Shown: positions 16,647 to 28,818, counted from the first letter of the stretch. The stretch: 64,000 bases of DNA from Streptomyces sp. CCM_MD2014 (GCF_000772045.1 NZ_CP009754.1:2232001-2296000); one strand, 5' to 3'. Made by a program: numbers and translations. The notes: generated by a model not told the origin, from the letters alone.

Positions 16647-16685
16647 TTGACACTCAACCAGTTAATGAACAACCTGTCTGTAATT
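16647..16685 (+). promoter_or_regulatory. Promoter with operator site 2 of the TetR/ligase module
   Basis: A perfect TTGACA (16647-16652), 17 bases, then CAACCT (16670-16675) form the probable ligase promoter. The 25-base segment 16661-16685 matches site 1 at 14541-14565 (G-TAA-G-ACAACCTGT core). Both sites therefore cover the -10 region, as expected for repression. Confidence 0.65.
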
Positions 16686-16743
16686 GATCTGACTGTCGAC
16701 TTCCGACTCCCACCGCCCTGTACCCGCTTACGGAAGCAGCCCC

Positions 16744-18309
16744 ATGAACCTCGGCACCTACCTGACGCGCAGCGCCCGCTACTGGCCCCAGGCCCCGGCC
16801 CTCGTGTGCGGCGACCGCTCCTGGACCTTCGCGGAACTGGACGGTTCGACCGGCCGCCTGGCCTCCGCCCTCCGCGCCCGTGGCCTGCGCCCCGGCGACG
16901 CGGTGGCCTCGCTCGCCTGGAACCGCGGCGAGCTGGTGGAGGTGGAGTTCGGCCTGTACAAGGCCGGGTTGACGCGTGCACCGATCAACGCACGCCTCGG
17001 CCGCGGCGAGATCGAGCACATCCTGCGCTACGCCCCGGTCCGCGCCCTGATCTTCGACGCCGCCCACCGCGAGGACGCCCTGGCCGCCATCGCCGCGGCC
17101 GGCACCGGCTGCCTGCCCGTCCCGCTGGACGCCCCCTCGGCACCGGGCCCCGACGAGGTCCCGTACACGACGCTCCTCCAAGAGGGCGACGAGGCACCGG
17201 ACCTGGTGGAGGTGGGCGAGGACCAGCCCTGTGTCCTGAACTTCACCTCCGGCTCCACGGGGGCGCTGAAGGCCGCGGTGCAGACCGTCGGCAACCGGCT
17301 CGCCAACATGCGCAAGCTGCTGATGTCCGACGAGTCCCGCCCCCGCCCCGGCACCCGCTATCTCGCCTGCGGCCCCATCACCCACGCCACCGGAATGGGC
17401 CTGCTGGCCGGCGTGTTCGGCGGCTCGACGACGTACGTCCTGCCGGCCTGGAGCCCGAAGAGCTTCCTGGAGACGGTCGAGCGGGAGCGCATCACGGCCA
17501 CCTTCCTCGTGCCGGCCATGGTGAACACGGTGCTCGCCCACCCGGGAGCCGCCGACCACGACCTGTCTTCGCTCACCAGCGTGCGCGTCGGCGGCGCCCC
17601 CATCTCGCCCCAGCGGCTGCGCGACGCGGTCGAGTTCTTCGGCCCCGTGGTCGCCCAGGGGTACGGCCTCGGCGAGACGACCAGCGTGGTCGCGGGCCTG
17701 AGCGGCGCGGAGATCGCCCGCGCCGTGAAGGAGGACGCGGAGCTGCTCCAGTCCTGCGGCCGGGCCACGTACGACACCGAGGTGCGCGTCGTCGACGAGG
17801 CGGGCCGCGAACTGGCACCGCGCGAGGTCGGCGAGGTCATCGTGCGCGGACCCGACTGCGTACGGGAGTACTGGCGGGAGCCGGAGCTGTCGGCCGAGAC
17901 GTTCCGCGACGGCTGGGTGCACACCGGGGACCTGGCGTGGATGCGGGAGGACGGCTACCTCTTCCTCGTCGACCGCAAGAAGGACATGATCATCTCGGGC
18001 GGCTTCAACATCTACTGCACCGAGGTCGAGGCCGCGCTCTACGAGCACCCCGCCGTCCAGGAGGCCTGCGTCGTCGGCGTCCCGGACGAGCAGTGGGGCG
18101 AGGCCGTCAAGGCCGTCGTCGTCCGCCAGGCCGGGAGCGAGGTCGCCGCGGAGGAGCTGATCGCCTTCTGCGCCGACCGCCTGGACCGCTTCAAGAAGCC
18201 GCGCTCGGTCGACTTCACGACCGGACTCCCCCACAACCGCAACGGCAAGCTCGACCGCAAGGCCGTCCGCGAGCCGTACTGGGCCGACGCCACCCGCCGC
18301 GTCAACTGA
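16744..18309 (+). CDS. Acyl-CoA ligase (AMP-forming)
   Basis: A 521-residue ANL-superfamily enzyme. The P-loop is NFTSGSTGALKAAV, the aromatic motif lies in QGYGLGETT, then HTGDLAW, and the C-terminal hinge is DRKKDMIISGGFNIY; the catalytic Lys is in NRNGKLDRKA. It activates a carboxylic acid to the acyl-CoA through an acyl-adenylate. A GGAAGC site precedes the ATG. It is followed after 24 bases by an acyl-CoA dehydrogenase, so the pair probably starts the breakdown of a short, branched or aromatic acid. Confidence 0.92.
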   Translation: MNLGTYLTRSARYWPQAPALVCGDRSWTFAELDGSTGRLASALRARGLRPGDAVASLAWNRGELVEVEFGLYKAGLTRAPINARLGRGEIEHILRYAPVRALIFDAAHREDALAAIAAAGTGCLPVPLDAPSAPGPDEVPYTTLLQEGDEAPDLVEVGEDQPCVLNFTSGSTGALKAAVQTVGNRLANMRKLLMSDESRPRPGTRYLACGPITHATGMGLLAGVFGGSTTYVLPAWSPKSFLETVERERITATFLVPAMVNTVLAHPGAADHDLSSLTSVRVGGAPISPQRLRDAVEFFGPVVAQGYGLGETTSVVAGLSGAEIARAVKEDAELLQSCGRATYDTEVRVVDEAGRELAPREVGEVIVRGPDCVREYWREPELSAETFRDGWVHTGDLAWMREDGYLFLVDRKKDMIISGGFNIYCTEVEAALYEHPAVQEACVVGVPDEQWGEAVKAVVVRQAGSEVAAEELIAFCADRLDRFKKPRSVDFTTGLPHNRNGKLDRKAVREPYWADATRRVN

Positions 18310-18333
18310 ACGATCCCTCTGAGGAGTTATGCA

Positions 18334-19539
18334 GTGACCTTCTCCCTCCGCCCCGCCCACGACGACCCGAGCACCGCCGAACTGGTCGAGCGCCTGCGCG
18401 ACTACCTGGACGGCGAGCTGGCCGACTACGAGCGCGAACGCGGCATCACCCACGCCGCCCGCCTCACCCGCGCCGACCTCGAACCGGTCTGGCGGCGCAG
18501 CCGCGAACTCGGCTTCTACGGCATCCACCTGCCCGAGGAGTACGGCGGCCAGAACCTCACGTACACCCAGCTCGCCGCGCTCAAGGAGGAGGTGGGCGCC
18601 TCCGGACGCGTCCTGTCGCACTGCGTCCTCGGCGACATGGGCGGACCGCTGCGCGCCGGCGACATCCTCAAGCACGCCACGGAGCAGCAGCTGGACACCT
18701 ATCTGCTGCCCCTGATCCGCGGCGAGCGGGCCTGCTGCTTCTCCCTCACCGAGACCGACGCGGGATCCGACGTCCGTTCCATGCGCACCGTCGCCGTACG
18801 CGACACCGGCGACGGCCGCGACGGCTACCGGCTGACCGGCCACAAGGTCTTCTCCTCCGCGGGCCCCTTCGCGGACTTCGCGATCGTCGTGGCCCGGATG
18901 GCCGGGACCGGGGAGCGGGAGGGCGACAAGCCGCGGTTCTCCGCCTTCCTCGTGGACCTCGACAGCCCCGGCTGCCGCGTCGAGGACGGCGCGACGCCGA
19001 TGTCGGGCGAGCACATCGAGAGCGACGTCGTCCTTCAGGACTGCTACGTCCCCGCCGCGAACCTGCTCGGCGAGGAGGGCGCCGGCATGCGCATCGCCCT
19101 CGGCCGTGTCACCACCAACCGCCTGCTGCACTGCCCCACCGTGCTGGGCGCCACCCGCCGCGCCCTCCGGCTCACCCTGGACCGGACCCGCACCCGCCAG
19201 GTGGCCGGGCAGCCCCTGCTGATGCTCCAGGCCATCCAGCACAAGGTCGCCGACATGGCCACCGAGCTGTACGCCGCGCGCTCCATGACCTACGCCGCGC
19301 TCGCCGCCCTCGACCAGGGCCGCGAGGTCCCCGCCGAGGCCTTCATGTGCAAGCTGTTCGTCGCCGAGTCCGCCTTCCGGATCCTCGACCAGGCCGTACA
19401 GATCCACGGCAAGGAGGGGCTCACGCAGGGCAACGAGATCGAGTACCTGTTCCGCAAGATCCGTATGTTCCGCGTGCTCACCGGAACGTCCGAGATCCAG
19501 CGCAACGGCATCGCGAAGGTCCTCGCCTTCCAGCACTGA
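18334..19539 (+). CDS. Acyl-CoA dehydrogenase
   Basis: A 401-residue flavoprotein with the family motifs CCFSLTETDAGSDVRSM (FAD/substrate region) and, near the C-terminus, GLTQGNEIEYLFRKIR and LTGTSEIQRNGIAK. It introduces an alpha-beta double bond in an acyl-CoA. Translation starts at GTG 18334 after GAGGAG; the ATG five bases upstream is closed at once by a stop. It forms a two-gene operon with the ligase under the TetR-type promoter. Confidence 0.93.
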   Translation: MTFSLRPAHDDPSTAELVERLRDYLDGELADYERERGITHAARLTRADLEPVWRRSRELGFYGIHLPEEYGGQNLTYTQLAALKEEVGASGRVLSHCVLGDMGGPLRAGDILKHATEQQLDTYLLPLIRGERACCFSLTETDAGSDVRSMRTVAVRDTGDGRDGYRLTGHKVFSSAGPFADFAIVVARMAGTGEREGDKPRFSAFLVDLDSPGCRVEDGATPMSGEHIESDVVLQDCYVPAANLLGEEGAGMRIALGRVTTNRLLHCPTVLGATRRALRLTLDRTRTRQVAGQPLLMLQAIQHKVADMATELYAARSMTYAALAALDQGREVPAEAFMCKLFVAESAFRILDQAVQIHGKEGLTQGNEIEYLFRKIRMFRVLTGTSEIQRNGIAKVLAFQH

Positions 19540-19590
19540 TCCGGCACAGGCGGCGCGTTACGGCCACCCGGCGCAGGGGACTCGCCGCCC

Positions 19591-20379
19591 ATGACACTCA
19601 CACGGCGCACGCACCGCTCGCGCGGCTCCGGCCCGGGGGCGGCCACGAGCATCGGCCTCGGTGCCGCGGCAGGCCTCACGGCGGCGGCCGGTCTCCTGCT
19701 CGGCCGCAAGGCGGCCACGGCCGGCCGGATCGGCAAGGGGCACCCGCTCAAGCACCGCGCGCTGGACCTGGCGGCCGGGGCCCTGCAGCGGAAGTACCCG
19801 CTGGAGGCGATGAGCACGTACCTCAACGGCTTCCACATGTACGCCGACGACATGGGCCGGCAGGTGGAGGCCACGCACCTGTGCATCCACCTCCGGCACG
19901 ACCTGCACCAGTGCGTGATCTTCGACCGCAACGCGCCCGACGCCCGCCTGATCGGCATCGAGTACATCATCACCGAGGAACGCTTCCGCTCCCTGCCCGA
20001 GGACGAGAAACGGCTCTGGCACAGCCACCACTACGAGGTGAAGTCCGGCATCCTCACCGCCCCCGGCATCCCCGACCTGGCCGAGCACGCCTACTTCGAG
20101 GACCTCGTCACCACCTACGGCAAGACGTTCCACACCTGGCAGTACGACCGTGACGACTTCCCCTACGGCATCCCCCAGCTCATGATGGGCTTCACCGAGG
20201 ACGGACAGGCGTCGGACGAGATGATCCGGGCCCGGGACGACAGGCTCGGCCTCTCGACACCGGGCAAGCGCGAGAGGCGGGCGGACATCCCCGTGCCGGA
20301 CGTGGCCCCGGGCGCCAACGCGTGGGAAAGCGGCCGCACGGTGCAGACCCGCATCGAGGAGACCGGCTTCAAACGCTGA
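19591..20379 (+). CDS. DUF1264 / oil-body-associated-protein-like protein
   Basis: A 262-residue protein resembling plant oil-body-associated proteins (OBAP, DUF1264). The central region HLCIHLRHDLHQCVIFD, the GIEYIITEERF segment and the HSHHYEVKSGILTAPG stretch are characteristic. The N-terminus has an Ala/Gly-rich hydrophobic stretch (about residues 17-42) that may be an export signal or anchor. The molecular function of the family is unknown; bacterial members are scattered. It follows the dehydrogenase by 51 bases and could be cotranscribed with it. Confidence 0.8.
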   Translation: MTLTRRTHRSRGSGPGAATSIGLGAAAGLTAAAGLLLGRKAATAGRIGKGHPLKHRALDLAAGALQRKYPLEAMSTYLNGFHMYADDMGRQVEATHLCIHLRHDLHQCVIFDRNAPDARLIGIEYIITEERFRSLPEDEKRLWHSHHYEVKSGILTAPGIPDLAEHAYFEDLVTTYGKTFHTWQYDRDDFPYGIPQLMMGFTEDGQASDEMIRARDDRLGLSTPGKRERRADIPVPDVAPGANAWESGRTVQTRIEETGFKR

Positions 20380-20464
20380 CCGCGCGCCCGTCCGCTCCCT
20401 CCACCGGGCGGTTACGGGCAAGGCCGCCGACCGCGCCCGACGGTGCGGATGTGACACTGGGCGT

Positions 20465-21085
20465 GTGCTCGTACAGTTCTCGACCGCGGCCGGTGTCCTG
20501 GCCGTGCTGACCGTCGTGCCCGGGCCGGACATGGCCGTCGTGACCAAGCGTGCCGTCGCCTCCGGCCCGCAGGACGGACTGCGGACCGTGGGCGGGATCA
20601 CCGCGGGACTGCTGGTCTGGGGCGTACTCACGGTGGCCGGCCTCGCCGCCGTCCTGGCCGCGTCCGCCGCCGCGTACACCGTGGTCAAGCTCGCCGGCGC
20701 CGCCTACCTGGTGTTCCTCGGCGTCCAGGCACTGCTGCAGAGCCTTCGCGGCCGCTCCGAGACACCGGCCGCGGCCGTCGCCCGGCCGCGCGGCAACCCC
20801 TGGCGGACGGGCCTGGTGAGCAACGTCCTCAATCCCAAGATCGCCGTCTTCTACACGGGCCTGCTGCCGACGCTGGCCCCGGCCGGGCTCGCCCCGCACA
20901 CCGGCATGGCCCTGCTGGTCCTCGTCCACGCCCTGCTGACCTCGGTGTGGCTCGGCGGGTACGTCCTGCTGCTGTCCAGGGCGCGCGCCTTCTTCGAGAG
21001 GCCTGCCGTACGCCGTGGCATGGACCGGGTCACCGGCGTCGTACTGATCGGATTCGGACTGAAGGTCGCCGCGACCCGGCCCTGA
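20465..21085 (+). CDS. LysE/RhtB-family amino-acid exporter
   Basis: A 206-residue membrane protein from GTG, with about six helices and the family pattern VVPGPDMAVVTKRAVASGPQ near the N-terminus and NVLNPKIAVFYTGLLP in the middle. LysE/RhtB proteins export amino acids such as lysine, threonine or homoserine. The GNAT gene follows after 27 bases and may be cotranscribed. Substrate not predictable. Confidence 0.9.
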   Translation: MLVQFSTAAGVLAVLTVVPGPDMAVVTKRAVASGPQDGLRTVGGITAGLLVWGVLTVAGLAAVLAASAAAYTVVKLAGAAYLVFLGVQALLQSLRGRSETPAAAVARPRGNPWRTGLVSNVLNPKIAVFYTGLLPTLAPAGLAPHTGMALLVLVHALLTSVWLGGYVLLLSRARAFFERPAVRRGMDRVTGVVLIGFGLKVAATRP

Positions 21086-21112
21086 GCAGCCCCACCGGGA
21101 AGGGAGAGCCCG

Positions 21113-21892
21113 ATGACGAACGACAACGCCCCGGTACTGGGCAATCCGGTACACGCCGATCCGGTACTCGGTGACCCAGTACCCGGTGACCCGGTGCTCG
21201 ACGACCCGGTGCTCGACGACCCGGTGGGTCAGTCGCTCGGCGCCCGGCACGCGCCTCTCGCACGCCGCCTCGGCCGGGCCGCCACCTACCTCCCGGACGT
21301 GGCGACCTTCTCCGCCGTGTCCACCGACCCCGACGCGGCGGACTGGGCCGACCTCGCCGAGCTGCTCGGCTCCGGTGCCTTCGCCGACATGTTCAGCTGC
21401 CCGGCCCTCCCCCCGCCGGATTGGGAGCCCGTCTTCAGCCTCGAAGGCCGCCAGATGATCTGGTCCGGAGCCGCCCGTCCCGACCGGCCGGGCTCGGAGC
21501 CCGCCGCGGGCGTGGCCGAGCTGGGCGCGGACAGCGTGCCCGAGATGCTCGACCTCGTCGCGCGGACCGAGCCCGGGCCCTTCCGGCCGCGCACCCGCGA
21601 ACTGGGCACGTACCTGGGCGTCCGGGTGAACGGCACCCTGGTGGCGATGGCCGGGGAGCGCCTGCACCCTCCGGGATGGACCGAGATCAGCGCCGTCTGC
21701 ACCGCTCCCGAAGCCCGCGGGCAGGGCCACGCCGCCCGTCTGATCAGCGCGCTCGCCGCCCGCATCCTGGCGCGCGGCGAGCGCCCTTTCCTCCACGTGG
21801 CCGAGACCAACACCGGCGCGATCGCGCTGTACGAGCGGCTCGGCTTCCGGACCCGGCGGCCGGTGACCTTCCGCGGCTTCCGCACTCCCTGA
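21113..21892 (+). CDS. GNAT-family N-acetyltransferase with repetitive N-terminus
   Basis: A 259-residue protein whose C-terminal half is a GNAT acetyltransferase, with the acetyl-CoA binding loop in TAPEARGQGHAARLI and the late ALYERLGFRTRR motif. The N-terminus (about residues 11-39) is made of six DPV[LP][GD]-type pentapeptides encoded by a 15-bp minisatellite. The ATG follows GGGAAGGGAGAG. The middle region (residues 60-135) is less conserved. It lies behind the LysE exporter and is convergent with the arabinofuranosidase gene. Substrate unknown. Confidence 0.88.
   Translation: MTNDNAPVLGNPVHADPVLGDPVPGDPVLDDPVLDDPVGQSLGARHAPLARRLGRAATYLPDVATFSAVSTDPDAADWADLAELLGSGAFADMFSCPALPPPDWEPVFSLEGRQMIWSGAARPDRPGSEPAAGVAELGADSVPEMLDLVARTEPGPFRPRTRELGTYLGVRVNGTLVAMAGERLHPPGWTEISAVCTAPEARGQGHAARLISALAARILARGERPFLHVAETNTGAIALYERLGFRTRRPVTFRGFRTP
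21143..21229 (+). repeat. 15-bp tandem repeat in the GNAT gene
   Basis: About six units of GACCCGGTGCTCGAC-type sequence, in frame, encoding [ND]-P-V-x-x pentapeptides. Units 4 and 5 are identical; earlier ones have drifted. Confidence 0.88.
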
Positions 21893-21918
21893 GACCGCCG
21901 CCCAGATCCTTCTCCGGG

Positions 21919-25188
<3,270 letters not shown>

Positions 25189-25202
25189 CGTGACAGCCTG
25201 CC

Positions 25203-25241
25203 GGTCCCGGGTCGCCGCCACGGTGGCGGCGGCCCGGGACC
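25203..25241 (+). terminator. Intrinsic terminator of xlnA
   Basis: A near-perfect 18-bp hairpin with a 3-base loop starts 14 bases after the xlnA stop. GGTCCCGGG (25203-25211) pairs with CCCGGGACC (25233-25241), and GCCGCCA pairs with TGGCGGC inside. There is no U tract, as is usual in streptomycetes. Confidence 0.9.
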
Positions 25242-25324
25242 GTCCGTCGCGGGAGGGCGCCTCCGGCGACCGGTCGCCCTTGGACGGTGCCCTTCCTGGA
25301 CCGGGCGGCTCGTACACTGACGAA

Positions 25325-26164
25325 ATGGAGGGGCATACGACCACCCCCGGGACCGCTGCACGTCCGGCGCCCGTCTTGCGGAAGTACGTCGACTCGTATG
25401 TCGGCTTCGACCTCCGCGGGCTTCCTACGGGGGTGCACTGCGGCCCGCCGAGCCGCGCGCTCACCGCGGTGATCAGCCTGTCGGATCCTCTGGAAGTGGC
25501 GGCGGGCGTCGACGACGGGTCACCGGTCACCCGATTCGACGGCGTGGCCGGCGGCCTGATGCGCCGGTCCGTCGCGATTCACCACGACGGCCGCCAACTA
25601 GGAGTCCAGGTAGCGCTGACACCACTCGGGGCCCGGGCCGTCTACGGCGTGCCCGCCGCCGAGCTCGCCCACCGACTGGTCCCGCTCGACGAGCTTCTCG
25701 GAACGCTCGCCGACGAGCTGGTCGACCGGCTCCGGTCGGCGTCGACGTGGGCGGCGCGGTTCGCCGCGCTGGACGAACTGCTCCTCCGAGCGGTCGGCCG
25801 CGGCCCCTGCGGCGACCGTGTGCGCGGGGTGCGCCCCGAAGTGGCCGAGGCGTGGCGCCGCCTCGTCGCCGCGCGGGGCCGCGCCCAGGTCGGTGCGGTC
25901 GCCGCGGAACTGGGCTGGAGCCGCCGGTACCTCACCGAGCGGTTCCGCGGTGAGGTGGGGCTGTCGCCGAAGACCTTCGCCCGAGTCCTGCGCTTCGAGC
26001 ACGCGCACGAACTGGCGGCGGCGCGGGACCCGCTCCCGTGGGGCGATGTGGCAACCGTCTCCGGCTACGCCGACCAGGCCCATCTCGTGCGGGACTGGCG
26101 GGAGTTCACGGGACGGTCACCGACGGCCTGGCGCCGCGGTGAGGTCCTCCTCGGAGCCGGCTGA
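25325..26164 (+). CDS. AraC-family transcriptional regulator
   Basis: A 279-residue regulator. The C-terminal two-helix AraC DNA-binding domain covers about residues 185-270, with VAAELGWSRRYLTERFRGEV and the second helix-turn-helix VATVSGYADQAHLVRDWREF. The N-terminal half is a DUF6597/AraC-like sensor domain (YVGFDLRGLPTG). The ATG at 25325 is chosen because the extra upstream residues overlap the xlnA terminator region. It stands alone between the xylanase and a cupin gene; a role in xylan control is possible but unsupported. Confidence 0.88.
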   Translation: MEGHTTTPGTAARPAPVLRKYVDSYVGFDLRGLPTGVHCGPPSRALTAVISLSDPLEVAAGVDDGSPVTRFDGVAGGLMRRSVAIHHDGRQLGVQVALTPLGARAVYGVPAAELAHRLVPLDELLGTLADELVDRLRSASTWAARFAALDELLLRAVGRGPCGDRVRGVRPEVAEAWRRLVAARGRAQVGAVAAELGWSRRYLTERFRGEVGLSPKTFARVLRFEHAHELAAARDPLPWGDVATVSGYADQAHLVRDWREFTGRSPTAWRRGEVLLGAG

Positions 26165-26267
26165 CCGCCAACTGCCGGCCCGTACCCGTCGCCCGCCGGC
26201 CCGTCACGCCTGCGTCTGTTCCCTTTTCTTCAAGACTGCCCCGTCGCCGCGGTGGACGATCGTCGGC

Positions 26268-26741
26268 ATGGGACTCGTCAACCACGAACACAACGCCGCC
26301 ACGGACTTGCGGACCACCCCTGTGCACCTCGGACTGGGTTCGAGAGCGAAACCCGTCGAGGGCTTCGCCTGGGACCCGGAGGCGCTCCAGGCCTACAGCG
26401 CCGCGGTCGCGGAGGACGGCGCCGAGGGCCGGATGGTGATGATCTTCGACGGCGACGGGCTCGGCGAGCACTGGGAGAGCCACCCTGCGGGCGACGAACT
26501 GGTCGTCTGCCTCACCGGGTCCGTGACGGTCACCCGCGACGTGGACGGGATGCCCGACCGCATACTGCTCGGACCGGGCGAGGCCACCGTCAACCCGGCC
26601 GGGGTGTGGCACGTGGTCGACATGGAGGGCCCGTCGTCCATCCTGACCATCACCGCCACCCTCGGCACCGACCACCGTCCTCGGACCGACACCCGCCCGG
26701 CCGGGGGCGTCGGCACGCCCAGCCCGGAGGAAGCGCCGTGA
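26268..26741 (+). CDS. Cupin-domain protein
   Basis: A 157-residue single cupin: EHWESHPAGDELVVCLTGSV carries the first cupin motif and GPGEATVNPAGVWHVVD the second, with the His/Glu metal ligands largely present. Cupins of this kind are metal-binding enzymes or sensors. It overlaps the SGNH hydrolase gene by four bases (GTGA), so the two are coupled. Substrate unknown. Confidence 0.82.
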   Translation: MGLVNHEHNAATDLRTTPVHLGLGSRAKPVEGFAWDPEALQAYSAAVAEDGAEGRMVMIFDGDGLGEHWESHPAGDELVVCLTGSVTVTRDVDGMPDRILLGPGEATVNPAGVWHVVDMEGPSSILTITATLGTDHRPRTDTRPAGGVGTPSPEEAP

Positions 26742-27457
26742 CGACACGCGTCGCGTGCCTCGGCGACAGCCTCACCCGCGCGCAGATCAGCGCCGACTAC
26801 CTGGACCTTCTCGAACGACGCCACGCCCCCGGCGACGTGCGGCTCGCCCGTTTCGGCGCCAACGGCGACTTCACTCACAACCTCCTGCAGCGCCTCGACG
26901 CCGTCGTCGGGGACCCACCCGATGTGATCACCGTGTTGATCGGGACCAACGACGCCCGAGCGAGCCTCGCCGGCTACCCCGTCGAGCGGGCCATGAAGCG
27001 CAAACGGCTCCCCCGTCGCCCCTCGGCAGGCTGGTTCCAACAGTGCCTGGGAGCCGTCGTCACACGGCTGCGGGCGGAGACCGACGCGACGATCGGCCTG
27101 CTGTCGCTGCCGGTACTCGGCCAGCAGATCGACGGAGCGGCGGCACAGGCCTCGCAGGCGTACAGCCGGATGATCGCGGAGGTCGCCGCCACCCACGAGG
27201 TGGCCTACCTTCCGCTCCACGAACGTCAGATCGAGGAACTGCGCCGAGCGGACCCGTCGCCGATTCCGTACCGCGCACCGACGCCCGCAGCGGGCCTCGG
27301 CGTCCTCCTCCAGCACGCGGTGCTGCGCCGCAGCCTCGACACGATCTCGCGGCGGCGGGGTCTCGTGCTCACGACCGACCACGTCCACCAGAACAGCCGC
27401 GGCGCCGCCCTCATCGCCGAGGTCATCGACGCCGGTCTGCCGGCCCGGAGCGCGTAG
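26738..27457 (+). CDS. SGNH/GDSL-family hydrolase
   Basis: A 239-residue esterase-type hydrolase. Block I is CLGDSLTRA with the nucleophile Ser, block III is LIGTNDA, and block V is TTDHVHQNSRGA with the Asp-x-x-His pair. There is no signal peptide, so it acts in the cytoplasm. The GTG start overlaps the cupin stop and follows GGAGGAA. The pair could process a small ester, with the cupin acting on the product; this is a guess from context. Confidence 0.88.
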   Translation: MTTRVACLGDSLTRAQISADYLDLLERRHAPGDVRLARFGANGDFTHNLLQRLDAVVGDPPDVITVLIGTNDARASLAGYPVERAMKRKRLPRRPSAGWFQQCLGAVVTRLRAETDATIGLLSLPVLGQQIDGAAAQASQAYSRMIAEVAATHEVAYLPLHERQIEELRRADPSPIPYRAPTPAAGLGVLLQHAVLRRSLDTISRRRGLVLTTDHVHQNSRGAALIAEVIDAGLPARSA

Positions 27458-27519
27458 CCGGTTCAAACCGCGACTCCCGGGCATTCGAGCAAACACGTCT
27501 CAAGCCCGGGAGGTTCATC

Positions 27520-27762
27520 GTGGTGATCATAGGAATCGTCGCCGTGTGCGTCGTTCTCGCCGTTCTCGCCTTCTTCGTGCCGCGGCTCTCCCGCCATCCG
27601 CAACGAGGGACCCAGCGCACGCTCGGCGCCGGGTCCCGAGCCGGAAGCAAGGCCCCCGGTATCCTCGGCCGCGCCTTCAGCAAGCCCTTCCGCAGCAGCT
27701 CCAAGGCCGTTGGCCGCAGCAGCTCTGCCGGCCGACGGGCCCGTGGCCACATGCCGTTCTGA
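27520..27762 (+). CDS. Small conserved-looking single-helix membrane protein
   Basis: An 80-residue protein starting with GTG 7 bases after GGGAGG. Residues 2-22 form one hydrophobic helix (VIIGIVAVCVVLAVLAFFVP); the rest is basic and Ser/Gly/Arg-rich with PGILGRAFSKPF and ends GHMPF. Small proteins of this build occur widely in streptomycetes without known function. It lies 62 bases behind the SGNH hydrolase and may have its own transcript. Confidence 0.75.
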   Translation: MVIIGIVAVCVVLAVLAFFVPRLSRHPQRGTQRTLGAGSRAGSKAPGILGRAFSKPFRSSSKAVGRSSSAGRRARGHMPF

Positions 27763-27914
27763 ACCGGCGCGGCACTCCGCCATGAACGCGATTTCTCCGA
27801 AACATCCCCAAAGTCCTTATCCTGTAGGTGTGTTGTGAATCGCCTGGGGCATTCGGTATGTCACGCAGACATGAAGTGACGACGGCCGCTACTCGTTGAG
27901 GAGGGGCCGGGAAG

Positions 27915-28799
27915 ATGGGGATTCACATGCGTGTCAAGGGGACGAGGACGGGTGCGATCGTGGTGTCCGCCGTCATGGGGACCGTCGTCCTGTCGGGGTG
28001 CGGAGGAGACGGCGAGTCCGAGGCGAAGGGGAGCGACGCGTCGCAGAGCGCGAGCGGCAGCGACGGCGCCCGCGAACAGGGCACGACGAAGGTGCGGGCT
28101 GCCTACGACAAGACGGCCGAGGCCGAGTCGGCGCGGATGGCGATCCGGATGAAGCTCTCGGCGGAGGGCAAGACGATCACCTCCGACGGCAAGGGCGCCA
28201 TCGACCTGGCCGAGGGTGACAGCGTCATGAAGGTCACCGCACAGGGCGAGAGCATTGAACAGCGCGTCGTCGACCAGGTGCTCTACCAGAAGTCCCCCGA
28301 CCAGAAGGCCCCTGGCGGCAAGTCCTGGATCAAGATCGACCTGAAGAAGGTGGCCGCGCAGCAGGGCCTGAGCAACCAGCAGATCGGCGACCCGGCGCAG
28401 ACCGCCGCCTACTCCAAGGCGATCACCGACAAGGACGTCAAGAAGGTCGGCACCGAGAAGATCGACGGAGTCAACACCACCCACTACAAGGTCACGGTGG
28501 ACGTCTCCAAACTGCCGGGCGGCGACCGGATGAGCCAACAGCTCGGCCCTACGCTGCCCATGCAGGTCTGGCTCGACGACGAGGGCCGGCTCCGGCAGCA
28601 ACAGATCGACATGACCCTCAAGGCTCCCGCTTCGGCATCGGCGAAGCCGGACAACAGCGCGTCTTCGAATCAGCTCAAGATGAGCACCGTGATGCAGTTC
28701 TCCGACTTCGGCACCGAGGTCGACGCCGAGGCGCCGCCGGCCGAGCAGGTGACCGACATGACCGGTCAGGCACTGCAGGACGGAAACAAGCAGGGCTGA
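27915..28799 (+). CDS. Secreted lipoprotein, LolA/LppX-like fold
   Basis: A 294-residue lipoprotein. The signal sequence ends in a lipobox LSGC (Cys at about 33), and an acidic Ser/Gly linker follows (residues 37-60). The remaining 230 residues resemble LppX/LprAFG or LolA-type lipid-binding beta domains, with repeated strands and the MQVWLDDEGRLRQQQIDM motif. It is attached to the outer face of the membrane. GAGGAGG precedes the ATG at 27915; an ATG four codons later is an alternative. A hairpin terminator follows. Confidence 0.88.
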   Translation: MGIHMRVKGTRTGAIVVSAVMGTVVLSGCGGDGESEAKGSDASQSASGSDGAREQGTTKVRAAYDKTAEAESARMAIRMKLSAEGKTITSDGKGAIDLAEGDSVMKVTAQGESIEQRVVDQVLYQKSPDQKAPGGKSWIKIDLKKVAAQQGLSNQQIGDPAQTAAYSKAITDKDVKKVGTEKIDGVNTTHYKVTVDVSKLPGGDRMSQQLGPTLPMQVWLDDEGRLRQQQIDMTLKAPASASAKPDNSASSNQLKMSTVMQFSDFGTEVDAEAPPAEQVTDMTGQALQDGNKQG

Positions 28800-28818
28800 C
28801 CGCCGAGCGGAGACAGCT

